From Fundicoccus ignavus (GTDB taxonomy: Bacteria; Bacillota; Bacilli; Lactobacillales; Aerococcaceae), in NCBI RefSeq assembly GCF_009659375.1, contig NZ_WJQT01000012.1:1-64000 (forward strand): a stretch of 64,000 bases of DNA, written 5' to 3'. A program made the translations under genes and the position numbers. Shown here in pieces: positions 35,969 through 45,194 of the stretch. Below the pieces are notes generated by a model, which saw only the letters and a list, made by a program, of their open reading frames with translations, had not been told where the DNA came from and made no database searches. The number at the start of each line of letters is the position of its first letter. The stretch's first letter is position 1.

Positions 35969-37162
35969 ATGTTTCAAAGACCCTTTTATCTAAATCAACT
36001 GATACAATTCAAAGATTCTGATTTCATAAAAGTTATTACGGGAGTACGTCGTTCTGGAAAATCAGTCTTATTAATGCTTTATAGAGAATACTTACTAAAA
36101 GAGAATATATCGGAAGATCATATTATCTATATGAATTTTGAAAGTTATGACTATCAAACAATTACTACAGAAGAAAAATTTCGTGAAAAATTGAATACTT
36201 TACTTCCGAATGATAATAAAAAAATTTATCTGTTGTTTGATGAAATACAAGTTGTAGAAGGATGGCAGCGAGTTGTGAATGGCATTCGAGTAAGCTTTGA
36301 TAGTGATATTATTATTACGGGTTCAAACGCTAAGATGTTATCAGGAGAGTTAGCAACACTTTTAAGTGGGCGTTATATTGAAATCCCAATTTATCCATTG
36401 TCATTCTCAGAATATTTAAGGGTAAAAGGAGTAGACAAAGAGTCTCGTAAAGTAGATGCTGCCTACCTTGAATATGAAAAATTTGGAGGATTTCCTAGTG
36501 TCGTCATAGCTGAGGAGACTATTAAAGATACTATTTTGTCTGGAATTTTTGATTCTATTGTATTGAATGATGTTGCATTTAGAGCGGGTGTAAAAGATTC
36601 AACTGTATTAAAAGCAATTATTAGCTTTTTATCTGATAACGTTGGTCAGTTAGTGAATGCTTCAAAAATTGTTAACACTTTAAAAAGTGAAGGCGTTGAA
36701 AGTACAGTTCATACTGTAAATCGTTATTTAGATTTGCTTGAGAATGGTTTCTTATTTTATAGAGCAAAGCAATATGATATTCGTGGGCGAGAATATCTGC
36801 GAACCAATGGGAAATATTTCATAGTAGATTCAGGACTGAGAAGAAATGCAGTTGGCAGAAAAGACGGTAATTACAGTAACCGTTTAGAGAATATTGTTTT
36901 TATAGAGTTAATGAGAAGGGGATATACAGTAGATGTTGGAAGACTTGATAGTAAAGAAATTGATTTTATCGCAAGAAAACTAGATGAGACTCTTTATGTA
37001 CAAGTGGCTTATGAAATTCCTGATAATACACATGAAACTGATAATCTTTTAAATATCAAGGACAACTATAAGAAGATGGTTGTAACAGGTCGCTATCATG
37101 ATGTTGAACAAATAGATGGGATTCCAATCGTTTATATTGCTGATTGGTTGTTGGCGGAATAA
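35969..37162 (+). CDS. AAA_14/DUF4143 family ATPase
   Basis: A 397-residue protein. ATG 35969 with AAGGAG 8 nt upstream is preferred to 35945. Walker A is GVRRSGKS (residues 25-32), Walker B YLLFDEIQ, sensor-type IITGSNAKML and LLSGRYIEIPIYPLSFSEYL. The C-terminal part carries the DUF4143 nuclease-like fold (NIVFIELMRRGY...DSKEIDFIARK). Family members are common in bacteria and archaea but functionally undefined; proposals include involvement in mobile-element or stress biology. Flanked by repeats on both sides and transcribed alone. Confidence 0.85.
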   Translation: MFQRPFYLNQLIQFKDSDFIKVITGVRRSGKSVLLMLYREYLLKENISEDHIIYMNFESYDYQTITTEEKFREKLNTLLPNDNKKIYLLFDEIQVVEGWQRVVNGIRVSFDSDIIITGSNAKMLSGELATLLSGRYIEIPIYPLSFSEYLRVKGVDKESRKVDAAYLEYEKFGGFPSVVIAEETIKDTILSGIFDSIVLNDVAFRAGVKDSTVLKAIISFLSDNVGQLVNASKIVNTLKSEGVESTVHTVNRYLDLLENGFLFYRAKQYDIRGREYLRTNGKYFIVDSGLRRNAVGRKDGNYSNRLENIVFIELMRRGYTVDVGRLDSKEIDFIARKLDETLYVQVAYEIPDNTHETDNLLNIKDNYKKMVVTGRYHDVEQIDGIPIVYIADWLLAE

Positions 37163-37239
37163 TCTACTGTCAAAATCAAGTGAGTAGAATTATCAGATTT
37201 AACTTTAACTGGATTTGAATCTAAAATATGTTTACAATC

Positions 37240-37287
37240 ACACCCCCGACACAAGCGCCGATATAATAGGCTTTGTCGGGGGTGTTT
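37240..37287 (+). terminator. Terminator of the AAA ATPase gene
   Basis: ACACCCCCGACA...TGTCGGGGGTGT with an inner GCC/GGC helix, followed by TTTT. Confidence 0.88.
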
Positions 37288-37326
37288 TAAGGATGGAGGT
37301 CGATTGATGATATTTATCAGTATCCT

Positions 37327-37608
37327 TTAAGCTTTAAAATTATAAATGGGTTTCAACATCTCGACCACGTCGATGGTTTCATGAATATTCTCCATAATAT
37401 GTGAGAGCGGTTTGTAAGCATCAGGCGCTTCGTCGATCGTTTTCTGATTAACGGACGTGCTGTAGATAGCTTCCATTTGTTGTTTAAAATCTTTGAGTAG
37501 GATGGCATGTTTGGCTGCGGTACGAGACATTAAACGACCGGCACCGTGCGGGGTGCTATTGTTCCAATCTGGATTACCTAGGCCGCGGCCGAGAAAGGCA
37601 ACAAGGCT
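37327..37608 (-). pseudogene. rtcB: RtcB RNA ligase, C-terminal remnant
   Basis: The minus strand encodes the last ~93 residues of RtcB: FLGRGLGNPDWNNSTPHGAG, RLMSRTAA and the typical end DVVEMLKPIYNFKA. The catalytic N-terminal three quarters are missing; upstream of 37608 the similarity stops abruptly. HGAGRxMSR includes the guanylate-binding region of RtcB. No start codon is placed properly. A deletion remnant. Confidence 0.8.
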
Positions 37609-37892
37609 ACTACTGGGCCGAAAAAATCGACCTTTAAAACATTCTAGCTCTTTATAACTAAATAAGACTGATACGCTCTAACGGTGAAAGAAAAACCTCG
37701 TTGGAGCTTTTTATATTTGCGCCCAGCTTTTAGTCGCCCTCTGAATGCTTGATGAAAATTAAGGCCTAGATTTAGCAAGCGATCTATCAAGTTTTCTTTA
37801 AATATGATAAACTTCTTCTATAAATGTAGGCGGTTTCTTTGAAGAAAAAAATTAGGAGAATGGACTAGCTATTTTTTTTAGGCGCCATTGCG
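37609..37892. other. Non-coding spacer with a terminator-like hairpin
   Basis: GCTCTAACG...CGTTGGAGC followed by TTTTTATA at 37675-37714 (plus strand). No gene recognised. Confidence 0.45.
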
Positions 37893-38090
37893 GTGAATTA
37901 TCTTGCGATGTGGTTTGATTTAATTGAGATCCGGACATTCGGTCTAGTTTTATTATTGCTAGCAGGAATTAACCAATTGTGGAACTCTTGGCGTGAATAC
38001 CAAGAAAATAAACGCTTTGAAGGCATGGTCCTGGTGTCATTTGTCATTGGGGTGGCCACGCTCGGATTATTTATTTCCAGCTTTTTTTAA
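37893..38090 (+). CDS. Small two-helix membrane protein, unknown
   Basis: A 65-residue product with two hydrophobic helices (TFGLVLLLLAGINQLW and MVLVSFVIGVATLGLFISSFF) separated by a charged loop (REYQENKRFEG). Resembles unnamed DUF-type small membrane proteins of Lactobacillales. The start is uncertain: GTG 37893 or ATG 37908, neither with a good ribosome site. An AGGAG-ATG at 37854-37862 opens only two codons. A terminator follows immediately, supporting a real transcript. Confidence 0.55.
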   Translation: MNYLAMWFDLIEIRTFGLVLLLLAGINQLWNSWREYQENKRFEGMVLVSFVIGVATLGLFISSFF

Positions 38091-38098
38091 ATTGCGAT

Positions 38099-38127
38099 AC
38101 CGTCTATTAAGTTAGGCGGTTTTTTTG
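38099..38127 (+). terminator. Terminator after the small membrane protein
   Basis: ACCGTCT...AGGCGGT (with one mismatch) followed by TTTTTTT. Confidence 0.65.
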
Positions 38128-39141
38128 TTTGTTAAGGAATTGCATTTGACCTCACGGACTTAGAAACGTTGTAAGAGCTGATTGAGATAGGTCTGTATTT
38201 CTATAAACTAGTCGCTTCTCTTTAATTCGCCATGCTTTTGGAAGGGTGACTGGCTTGAAGTAAAAAATGAGTCGTATCTCTTTGATCCGCGACGATTTCA
38301 GCAGAGGCACGGGTTCTTTATCAAATCGTCGTGAACCTCAGGTGAACGACACCACTGTTTTTGATGGTTGAATTGCAGGCTTGACGGCTGTGAGGCGCTG
38401 ATGAGGAAACTTCAGGCTATCAGTAGGCTTTACCAAGTAACTTTATTATTCTCGACTCCGCTGGGCTTGATGGTAGAATTGAGGAAGTGATGACTGTACT
38501 TCAAGCACGGTGTTTTCAGTTTAGCGTGACGCTGCATTAGAGCTCTTAAATCGACTTCTAAAAGCACTTGTCCTTCAAACCCACTATCATCTACCTCGAC
38601 TCGAATCACCGTCAGTGTATTATGTCGAAATGAACGTTCGTCCAACCTTATATAGATATCTGGTTGACTGAACGCGAATGGAATGAAGGGCGTCTATCGC
38701 CACGTGGATTCCTCATGACGTTGTGTTATCGAGTCTGCATACTCACCTGCCAGCCCTCGCTAATCCCACTAATTCCGGTGTAGCACCTTGAGCGAGTAAG
38801 CCCGTGATAGTGAAGTATCTACTAATAAAATGTCAGAAGACTAAACTATTAGTAGAAAGTAATGAGACTAAAACCGGTGTGGTGATTTGTACGACACCGA
38901 ATGGCGCGTTGCTTTCGGTGTGGCTCCAATCATGAAACCGGAAAACTCGCTAGATTTCTCAAAGAAGGCCGTTTTATCAACGAATCTTGCGTTTTATTGA
39001 GTATAAACTTAAGAAATGAGACTAAAACCCGTGTGGCAATTTGTGCGACACCGAATGGCGAGTGAAAATTCACGTGGCACCTTTCGGCACGTGAAAAATC
39101 CGACTAAAATGATGAAAAGTAGCTGATATTCTGAAGATAAA
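38128..39141. repeat. Repeat-rich non-coding region (family E, MITE half)
   Basis: 38290-38350 carries family E motifs (CGTCGTGAACCTCAGGTGAA, CGACACC). 38794-38860 is the left half of the 34820 MITE. 38865-39090 contains two copies of a ~130-bp segment beginning AATGAGACTAAAACC. The frame 38430-38645 (minus) shows no recognisable protein features and I do not call it. Confidence 0.55.
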
Positions 39142-39538
39142 CTAGCAGCCCATCGGCTAGAATCCAGTCTAAACTAGCCGAAGGTAGCAGACTACCGGCC
39201 ATAATCCAGTCTAAACTAGCCGAAGGTCTCAAACTATCGGCCAGAATCCAGCCTAAACTAGCCGAAGGTCTCAAACTATCGGCTAGAATCCAGTCTAATC
39301 TAGCCGAAGGTCTCAAACTATCGGCTAGAAAACAAGCTAAACTAGCCGAATGTTCCAAACCAACGGCTAGAATACAAGCTAATCTAGTCGATACTCCCAG
39401 ACCATCGGCTAGAAAACAAGCTAATCTAGTCGAATGTTCCAGACCATCGGCTAGAAAACAAGCTAATCTAGTCGATTGTTCCAAACCATCGGCTAGAAAA
39501 CAAGCTAATCTAGTCGATAGTCGCAACCCATCGGCTAG
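39142..39538. repeat. Family A palindrome array, second large copy (10 units)
   Basis: CTAG(C/T)CGA...TCGGCTAG units start at 39142, 39174, 39216, 39258, 39300, 39342, 39384, 39426, 39468 and 39510. All steps are 42 bp except the first, which is 32 bp (one helical turn less). The minus-strand frame over it (39104-39526, 14-residue repeats such as STRLACFLADGLEQ) has no ribosome site. Confidence 0.9.
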
Positions 39539-39677
39539 ATTACTCTCATCGCTTCAGTAGGTGGTCATGACCTTGAGAAAAACAAGCTGAACGAAGTATA
39601 AAGTAAATCAAGACTAAACGATCCTATAAAAAAGAAGACCCGCCAACGCGAATCTTCTAATATCATATTTTGTCCAA

Positions 39678-40991
39678 TTATTCTGCTGCGAAACTCGACC
39701 AAGCAGCATTGCGTCCTGCAATCGTACCCGTTACGAAAGCCGCCGTAATATTATAACCACCTGTGTAGCCGTTGATATCCAGCAACTCCCCACAGAAATA
39801 CAAGCCTTGCGTCAGACGCGATTCCATGGTTGACGGATTAACTTCTTTCGTCGAAACGCCACCACCGGTTACGAAACCTTTCTCAATCGGTTGTGATTCG
39901 TAAGCTGTTAAAGGATAAGCCTGAACTAAATCAAACAAACGTTCAAACTCCACATGAACTAACTGCTTGTAAGGTGTCGTGGCATCCAAGCCAGCTAACG
40001 TTAAGATGCTCCCAGCCATTGCTTCCGGCATCCACTGTTTCAGAATGGTCATCAATTGCTTTTCGCGCATCTCTTCAGCGGTAGCCATCAATGCCTCACG
40101 CGACTCATTCGGCGCTAAGTTAATCGTCAGATAGGCTTCCTTGAAGCCAGTACGATGCAAGTACTGATTCACATGACCACTCGCACGCAGAATAGCGGGA
40201 CCAGAGTAACCAAAATGGGTGAAAATCATATCCATTTGATGGATTGTCAAAGCCTTCAATTTCTCGTGACAAACAGTATGCGCAATCTCGGCTGCCGACA
40301 AACCATCCAACTGAACATCCCATAAAGTCACCGCCACATCTCTTAAGGAGACCCCGCGCAAAGCCTTGGTTACAATCACTTCATCATGCGACAACAAAGG
40401 GGCCTCAGTCGGGTATAAACGCTCAATCGTATGACCAGCTGAACGCGCCCAAGCATAAGCATCTCCCTCAGCACCCGTACGCGGATAAGCACGGCCACCA
40501 GCAGCCAAGACAACCGAAGGCGCCAGAATACGCTCACCGGCACGTGTTAACACACCGACCACACGACCAGCCTCATACAAGACCGAATCAACAGGGTCTT
40601 TCAAACGCACCGTCACACCTAACTTATTCATCACGTCAATTAAAGTCCCCAGAATCGTACGGGCAGAATCCGTCACCGGAAACATCCGCCCATGATCCTC
40701 TTCCTTCAATTCCACACCACGCCCCTCGAAAAAGGCGATAATATCCTCCTGATCAAACTGATTCAAGGCACTGTATAAAAACTTTCCATTGCCCGGAATA
40801 TGCTTTATCAACTCAGAACGCGTCGTACGATTCGTCACATTACAACGCCCACCGCCTGACAATAACAACTTACGCCCAAGCTTGGGATTCTTATCAATCA
40901 CCAACACCCGCACACCCTGCTCAGCAGCATTAATCGCCGCCATCAAGCCACTCGAACCGCCACCTACAACAATTACATCAAATTTCTCCAC
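39678..40991 (-). CDS. HI0933/BaiN-family FAD-dependent oxidoreductase
   Basis: A flavoprotein of about 437 residues. N-terminal dinucleotide-binding motif FDVIVVGGGSSGLMAAINAA, then GRKLLLSGGGRCNVTN (family hallmark). C-terminal GFVTGGGVSTKEVNPSTMES and LYFCGELLDINGYTGGYNIT. The family (HI0933, YtfP/YhiN, BaiN) comprises FAD-dependent NAD(P)H oxidoreductases mostly without a defined physiological substrate. GTG at 40991 is 11 nt from AGGAGG; a TTG three codons further out (41000) is the alternative but sits only 2 nt from the site. Single gene. Confidence 0.88.
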   Translation of the reverse strand: MEKFDVIVVGGGSSGLMAAINAAEQGVRVLVIDKNPKLGRKLLLSGGGRCNVTNRTTRSELIKHIPGNGKFLYSALNQFDQEDIIAFFEGRGVELKEEDHGRMFPVTDSARTILGTLIDVMNKLGVTVRLKDPVDSVLYEAGRVVGVLTRAGERILAPSVVLAAGGRAYPRTGAEGDAYAWARSAGHTIERLYPTEAPLLSHDEVIVTKALRGVSLRDVAVTLWDVQLDGLSAAEIAHTVCHEKLKALTIHQMDMIFTHFGYSGPAILRASGHVNQYLHRTGFKEAYLTINLAPNESREALMATAEEMREKQLMTILKQWMPEAMAGSILTLAGLDATTPYKQLVHVEFERLFDLVQAYPLTAYESQPIEKGFVTGGGVSTKEVNPSTMESRLTQGLYFCGELLDINGYTGGYNITAAFVTGTIAGRNAAWSSFAAE

Positions 40992-41084
40992 AACAAACAA
41001 AGCCTCCTTTACTAAATAATACCACAGCCTAAATAAGCCGCACCCAAGAAGCCGTCACATCGAACGAACTCCACCAATAACTAA

Positions 41085-41285
41085 AAAAACTCGGACGAGT
41101 CCGAGGACGTTTAATTCTGTTTAGTAGTTTTAAATTGATTATATCGCATTACTTTTGTTGAAATAATGAAAGTAGCTCAGCGCCTGGCCTTCCACAGCGT
41201 TACACAGTCCAATCGGTGTAGCTACTCTGATTATGAGCAAAGCGAAATACAAAGTGTGATAGATCAACCTAAAGCTAAAAACCTT
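41085..41285. repeat. Family F dispersed repeat, diverged copy
   Basis: CTCGGACGAGTCCGAG hairpin (about 41091-41106), TTACTTTTGTTGAAATA, GTAGCTCAGCG and ACAAAGTGTGATAGATCAAC align with 11565-11860. Confidence 0.65.
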
Positions 41286-41291
41286 CTATCG

Positions 41292-41322
41292 CAAAAAAAA
41301 ACGCCAACCCCAAGGTCGGCGT
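41292..41322 (-). terminator. Terminator of niaX
   Basis: On the minus strand: CGCCGACC-TTGG-GGTTGGCG followed by nine T. Confidence 0.9.
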
Positions 41323-41334
41323 ACAGATGATACA

Positions 41335-41916
41335 CTAATAATGATGACGCGAAAAATTATCAAACTTTAAATGAGTCCGACTGGTTAATATCTTTGTGAA
41401 CTGATAGCCTAACTCGAAATCAATCATCCCATGAATTAACGTTCCAATCCCCACTAGTACAAAGAGTGTATAGAAGAAATTGCTGTCCAAATTTTGCTGA
41501 CCAAATGCTGTAACGAAATAGACGATAAGCACTTCAGCCAAAGCATGAATTAGATTAATGACCAAACTGAAACTTTGACGTTTCCATATTGTGCCTAAAC
41601 TATCCTGTGTTTTCTGCAAATAGATTGCGCCTAAAGTAGCAAATACGAGGTGCGAGAAAGCACGTAGTACGATGACGATTGGAAAACCCGCCATCAAGAA
41701 ACCTAAAGTCGTTCCGACTGAAACGGCTAAAGCGACAACTGGTGAAAGAAACATTGCCATTACAATCGGAATGTGACTTCCCAAGGTATAGGAAGCTGGT
41801 CCAATGACGATTTTAATCGGCATGACCAATGGAATTAAAATACCTACTGCTGTCAAAATGGCAGCACTCGTTAATTGTAATGTCTTTGAAGAAGAACTTG
41901 TATAAGATTTTACCAC
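41335..41916 (-). CDS. niaX: NiaX-like niacin ECF transporter S component
   Basis: A 193-residue protein with about six membrane helices (LTSAAILTAVGILIPLVMPI, LGSHIPIVMAMFLSPVVALA), the layout of ECF substrate-specificity components. LGSHIPIxMAMFLSPxVA and the adjacent niaR identify it as the NiaX type, which captures nicotinate/nicotinamide and works with the shared EcfAA'T module encoded elsewhere. Start ATG at 41914-41916 with AGAGGTG upstream. NiaR repression of niaX is well established in Firmicutes. Confidence 0.85.
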   Translation of the reverse strand: MVKSYTSSSSKTLQLTSAAILTAVGILIPLVMPIKIVIGPASYTLGSHIPIVMAMFLSPVVALAVSVGTTLGFLMAGFPIVIVLRAFSHLVFATLGAIYLQKTQDSLGTIWKRQSFSLVINLIHALAEVLIVYFVTAFGQQNLDSNFFYTLFVLVGIGTLIHGMIDFELGYQFTKILTSRTHLKFDNFSRHHY

Positions 41917-42017
41917 TAGAACACCTCTTCCAATCTATTCATCAAGTATGATGAGAAATTATATTAATTGTTACTATTTTAACAAAGCACATTTGAACTG
42001 TCAAACCATAATTATGT

Positions 42018-42542
42018 CTAATCTTGCAGTCTGAAACCAGCCACTCGTAAAGCCAGTAAAATCTTTTCAAATTGTTCTTCTGAGTCACACTCAATCGTAT
42101 GTGAATGCTCTCCATTCGCTAACTCAAACAAATACATGGCATTATGATCCGTCATCTGGTCGATGAAAAATTCTACTTCGGCATAAGACTTTATATTTAA
42201 GGGTGCCGTGATTACACCATAAACTGGATGCTCTATTTGAACATCCACAATTTCTCCACCATGTTGCACAATCACATTAAATTCATTTTCAGTTAAATCC
42301 TTATTATGTGAACTCCTGATTTTGCCAATGAACCGTTCACTACTTGCTTGATTATCGCTAACCAATAGATACCCACGACTCGTTGCTTCGATATTATGTT
42401 CACTTGCACGTAACAACGCAATATCGCCTACAACTACTTGACGACTTACCCCGAAACGCTCAGCCAAACGCGAAGCTGAAACAGCCTCAAGCGAATTTTC
42501 GAGCACATTTAAAATTTTGACTCGCCTTTGATCTCCGTTCAT
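42018..42542 (-). CDS. niaR: NiaR niacin-responsive transcriptional repressor
   Basis: A 174-residue regulator. N-terminal HTH_11 winged helix (RRVKILNVLENSLEAVSASR, LAERFGVSRQVVVGDIALLR) and C-terminal 3H domain with the conserved His residues: IVQHGGEIVDVQIEHPVYGV and NGEHSHTIECDSEEQFEKIL. NiaR binds nicotinic acid and a metal and represses NAD-precursor uptake and synthesis genes. ATG with AAGGAG upstream. It sits just upstream of niaX on the same strand with a 100-bp gap that should hold the operator. Confidence 0.92.
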   Translation of the reverse strand: MNGDQRRVKILNVLENSLEAVSASRLAERFGVSRQVVVGDIALLRASEHNIEATSRGYLLVSDNQASSERFIGKIRSSHNKDLTENEFNVIVQHGGEIVDVQIEHPVYGVITAPLNIKSYAEVEFFIDQMTDHNAMYLFELANGEHSHTIECDSEEQFEKILLALRVAGFRLQD

Positions 42543-42663
42543 TATCCATTCTCCTTGTTCATACTCTATCTAATAGTATAGCATGCACGTGCCGAAAAAA
42601 AATATAATATTTTGAAATAGTGGGTAAAAACAGAACAATTAAACGAGTAAGGGAGGGCACAAT

Positions 42664-44019
42664 ATGAAAAAACGAACCAAAGCTTTCATTAGTCTACTAT
42701 TAGTCGCAATATTTACGCCAATAAATCACACGCAAGCTAGGGTAGGACATCAGATTTCTCGTTATGATGGAGCACTCCAACAAACGTTCAATTCAGAAAC
42801 CGACATAAGTCAAAATAATTTACCACCTAATCTCAGCGGTTTACCAGAAAGGCAAGCAGCCGAACCTTGGCAAGGAACACCGGATCAACTCGTTTTGCGT
42901 TCCGTCGGCGATATCTTAATCCACGACCGTGTCAGTTGGTTGGCAGATATCGAGTCACCTATTTATCAAGCAGCCATCGAACAACTTACTGAAGACGGCA
43001 TCCTTAATGAAGAGGGAGCTGTTTTCGGTGGTGAAGCTATAGACTTTAGTTTAGGGAGTGAAGCTTATGATTTTCTACCGATGCTTGCGCAAATTGCGCC
43101 CTTTACGAGTTATGCGGATGTAACAATTGCGAATTTGGAAGTCATCGCAGCTTATCCAGACTTACCTGTGACGGGGTATCCGCAATTTAATGCGCCCTCT
43201 AGTATTCTTGAAGCATTGAAAGGTATTGGCGTTGATATCGTGACTAACGGGACCAATCATACGCTCGATTGGTTTGGAGAAGGGGCGTACGCATCGATTG
43301 AGCATATTAAAGCAGCTGGTTTACTTTACAGTGGTTCCTATGAAAGTATCGAAGATTTTCAAACGCCACGTATTATAGAAGCGAATGGTATTTCGTTGGG
43401 CTTTTTAACGTATTCTTATGGAACCAATGGGATCCCTGTTCCAGCTGGTGAAGAGTATCTGATTAGTCTTGTCGATTTGCCAACAATGTTATCAGAAGTA
43501 GAATGGCTGAAGCCACAGGTCGATGCAGTCGTGGTAACGTTACAATTAGGGCCCGAATATGGCACCTTACCCGATGAACAACAATTATATGTGTTTGAAG
43601 AATTAGCCAATGCTGGCGTGAAGTTAATATTAGGTGGGCATCCGCATGTCTTGCAGCCAATGGCTTGGTTGAATGATGGCCAAACCTTTGCGATCTATTC
43701 GCAGGCTAGCTTTTTAAGCGGACAACGAGAATTGGATAATAAACAAGGCGGCATCACAGAAGTCACGTTTGAAAGACAAGCAGACGGAGAAGTAATCGTT
43801 ACGAAGCCCAAATTCATGCCGACGTTTGTGCTGGGCATAGAAGGGGAGAAGCTGTATGAGACAGTCCCATTGGCCGATACGCATTTATACCAAATACCAG
43901 ATGGCGATTATTGGTTTAAGACTTTAGAAACGCATATGCAAGTCTTAACTAGCGATTTTGAATTTTTGAGTCACTTGGCGACGGAATGGACACTCGATTC
44001 AATAGATAGTCATCGTTAA
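42664..44019 (+). CDS. CapA-family (poly-gamma-glutamate biosynthesis-like) extracellular protein
   Basis: A 451-residue protein with an N-terminal signal segment (MKKRTKAFISLLLVAIFTPI) and a CapA/PGA_cap metallophosphatase-like domain: SVGDILIHDRV, VTIANLEVI, GVDIVTNGTNHTLDWFGEG, and LILGGHPHVLQPM. The usual HWG.EY motif is LQLGPEYG, i.e. the His is Gln, a variant also seen in other Firmicutes copies. Without capBC neighbours there is no reason to infer a PGA capsule; a wall-associated enzyme is more likely. GGGAGGG precedes the ATG. Divergent from niaR. Confidence 0.87.
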   Translation: MKKRTKAFISLLLVAIFTPINHTQARVGHQISRYDGALQQTFNSETDISQNNLPPNLSGLPERQAAEPWQGTPDQLVLRSVGDILIHDRVSWLADIESPIYQAAIEQLTEDGILNEEGAVFGGEAIDFSLGSEAYDFLPMLAQIAPFTSYADVTIANLEVIAAYPDLPVTGYPQFNAPSSILEALKGIGVDIVTNGTNHTLDWFGEGAYASIEHIKAAGLLYSGSYESIEDFQTPRIIEANGISLGFLTYSYGTNGIPVPAGEEYLISLVDLPTMLSEVEWLKPQVDAVVVTLQLGPEYGTLPDEQQLYVFEELANAGVKLILGGHPHVLQPMAWLNDGQTFAIYSQASFLSGQRELDNKQGGITEVTFERQADGEVIVTKPKFMPTFVLGIEGEKLYETVPLADTHLYQIPDGDYWFKTLETHMQVLTSDFEFLSHLATEWTLDSIDSHR

Positions 44020-44051
44020 ATATTTTTGACAAAAGTCACAAAACAGCTAGG

Positions 44052-44067
44052 AATTATACGTATAATT
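44052..44067. promoter_or_regulatory. Perfect 16-bp palindrome between capA-like gene and rplM
   Basis: AATTATACGTATAATT, 32 bp after the stop. No T run, so not a terminator; a TTGACA lies upstream at about 44028. Could be an operator; regulator unknown. Confidence 0.4.
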
Positions 44068-44151
44068 TGGTAAGATAGGGGTCTAGCAATCGGACCGTTT
44101 TAACAGGACGACTTTTATTCATATTTTGTCGAAAAAAGTTCTTGAATCTTA

Positions 44152-44180
44152 TTGACAAAAAGGGATTTTAGACGTATTAT
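44152..44180 (+). promoter_or_regulatory. Promoter of rplM-rpsI
   Basis: TTGACA (44152-44157), 17-bp spacer, TATTAT (44175-44180). Confidence 0.88.
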
Positions 44181-44186
44181 AAATAG

Positions 44187-44252
44187 CGGTATTGTTTGCC
44201 CCACTGTTGAGCCCCGGAAACTCAAAAGTATTGTCAAACAACTAGATTTTTA
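44187..44252 (+). promoter_or_regulatory. L13 leader (autoregulatory ribosomal protein leader)
   Basis: A short structured 5' leader between the promoter and rplM. GTTTG (44203-44207) can pair with CAAAC (44236-44240) around an inner GTTGAG...CTCAA helix. The AAAGTATTGTCAAAC end is as in Firmicutes L13 leaders, which let L13 repress its own operon. Confidence 0.65.
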
Positions 44253-44268
44253 AATGGAGGAAATTAAC

Positions 44269-44712
44269 GTGCGTCAAACATATATGGCTAAGAAAAACGA
44301 AGTTGAACGTAACTGGGTAATCCTAGATGCGACTGATATCCCATTGGGTCGTCTATCAACTGTTGTCGCTTCAATTTTACGCGGCAAAAACAAACCAACT
44401 TACACACCTCATATCGATACTGGTGATTTCGTAATTGTAATCAATGCTGATAAAGTTGCTTTAACTGGTAACAAAGCTGAAGATAAATTATATCACCGTT
44501 ACTCAGGTTACCAAGGTGGATTAAAATCTACTAAAGCTGGTGATATGAGAGCAAATAACTCACGTCGCTTAGTTGAATTGTCTGTTAAAGGTATGTTACC
44601 TGCGAACCGTTTAGGTCGTAAACAATTCACTAAATTATATGTCTACGGTGGAGCTGAGCACAACCATGCTGCTCAACAACCAACATTATTAGACATTAAC
44701 ACATTAATTTAA
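44269..44712 (+). CDS. rplM: 50S ribosomal protein L13
   Basis: 147 residues: [38 protein letters not shown] and [20 protein letters not shown]. The GTG at 44269 follows GGAGG at the right distance and gives the family-standard N-terminus. The in-frame ATG at 44254 overlaps the ribosome site and would add five residues. Binds 23S rRNA early in 50S assembly. Confidence 0.97.
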   Translation: MRQTYMAKKNEVERNWVILDATDIPLGRLSTVVASILRGKNKPTYTPHIDTGDFVIVINADKVALTGNKAEDKLYHRYSGYQGGLKSTKAGDMRANNSRRLVELSVKGMLPANRLGRKQFTKLYVYGGAEHNHAAQQPTLLDINTLI

Positions 44713-44726
44713 GGAGGGAAATAACT

Positions 44727-45119
44727 TTGGCTAAAGCTCAATACTTAGGTACAGGTCGTCGTAAAAATTCAACAGCTCGTGTACGTTTAGTGCCAGGAAC
44801 TGGTGCATTCAATGTTAATGGTAAAACATTAGAAGAATACATCCCATTCCCTCACTTACACGAAGTAATCAAACAACCATTCAACGCAACTGAAACTTTA
44901 GGATCATATGATGTCCTAGTTAACGTTAACGGTGGAGGTTTCTCAGGTCAATCAGGAGCAATCCGTCACGGTATCGCTCGTGCGTTACTAAACGTTGATC
45001 CAGATTTCCGTTCAGCATTAAAAGCTGCTGGTTTATTAACTCGTGACCCTCGTATGGTTGAACGTAAAAAACCAGGTCTTAAGAAAGCCCGTAAGGCTTC
45101 ACAATTCTCAAAACGTTAA
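44727..45119 (+). CDS. rpsI: 30S ribosomal protein S9
   Basis: 130 residues with the conserved [37 protein letters not shown] and the basic C-terminal tail ending [11 protein letters not shown] that reaches the P-site tRNA. TTG start 9 nt after AGGAGGG, 14 nt from the rplM stop. Its 3' end (45069-45119) is duplicated at 51283-51333. Confidence 0.97.
   Translation: MAKAQYLGTGRRKNSTARVRLVPGTGAFNVNGKTLEEYIPFPHLHEVIKQPFNATETLGSYDVLVNVNGGGFSGQSGAIRHGIARALLNVDPDFRSALKAAGLLTRDPRMVERKKPGLKKARKASQFSKR
45069..45119 (+). repeat. rpsI 3'-end direct repeat, left copy (candidate attL)
   Basis: 51 nt from AAACCAGG through the rpsI stop, identical to 51283-51333 except for two third-codon-position changes. 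The 3' end of rpsI is a known integration site of some streptococcal integrative elements. Confidence 0.6.
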
Positions 45120-45144
45120 TATTGTTTATATATCAATGTTTCAA

Positions 45145-45179
45145 GACACTTTCCAAATTGTTGGAATGTGTCTTTTTTT
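45145..45179 (+). terminator. Terminator after rpsI
   Basis: GACACTTTCCA-AATTGT-TGGAATGTGTC followed by TTTTTTT. Confidence 0.9.
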
Positions 45180-45194
45180 GACCTTTAGAACACA

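Noticed and set aside
38430..38645. 71-residue minus-strand frame
   Set aside because: No ribosome site, no family resemblance, located in a repeat-rich gap.
42664..44019. Poly-gamma-glutamate capsule synthesis locus
   Set aside because: Only a CapA-like protein is present; no capB/capC partners, so capsule synthesis is not supported.
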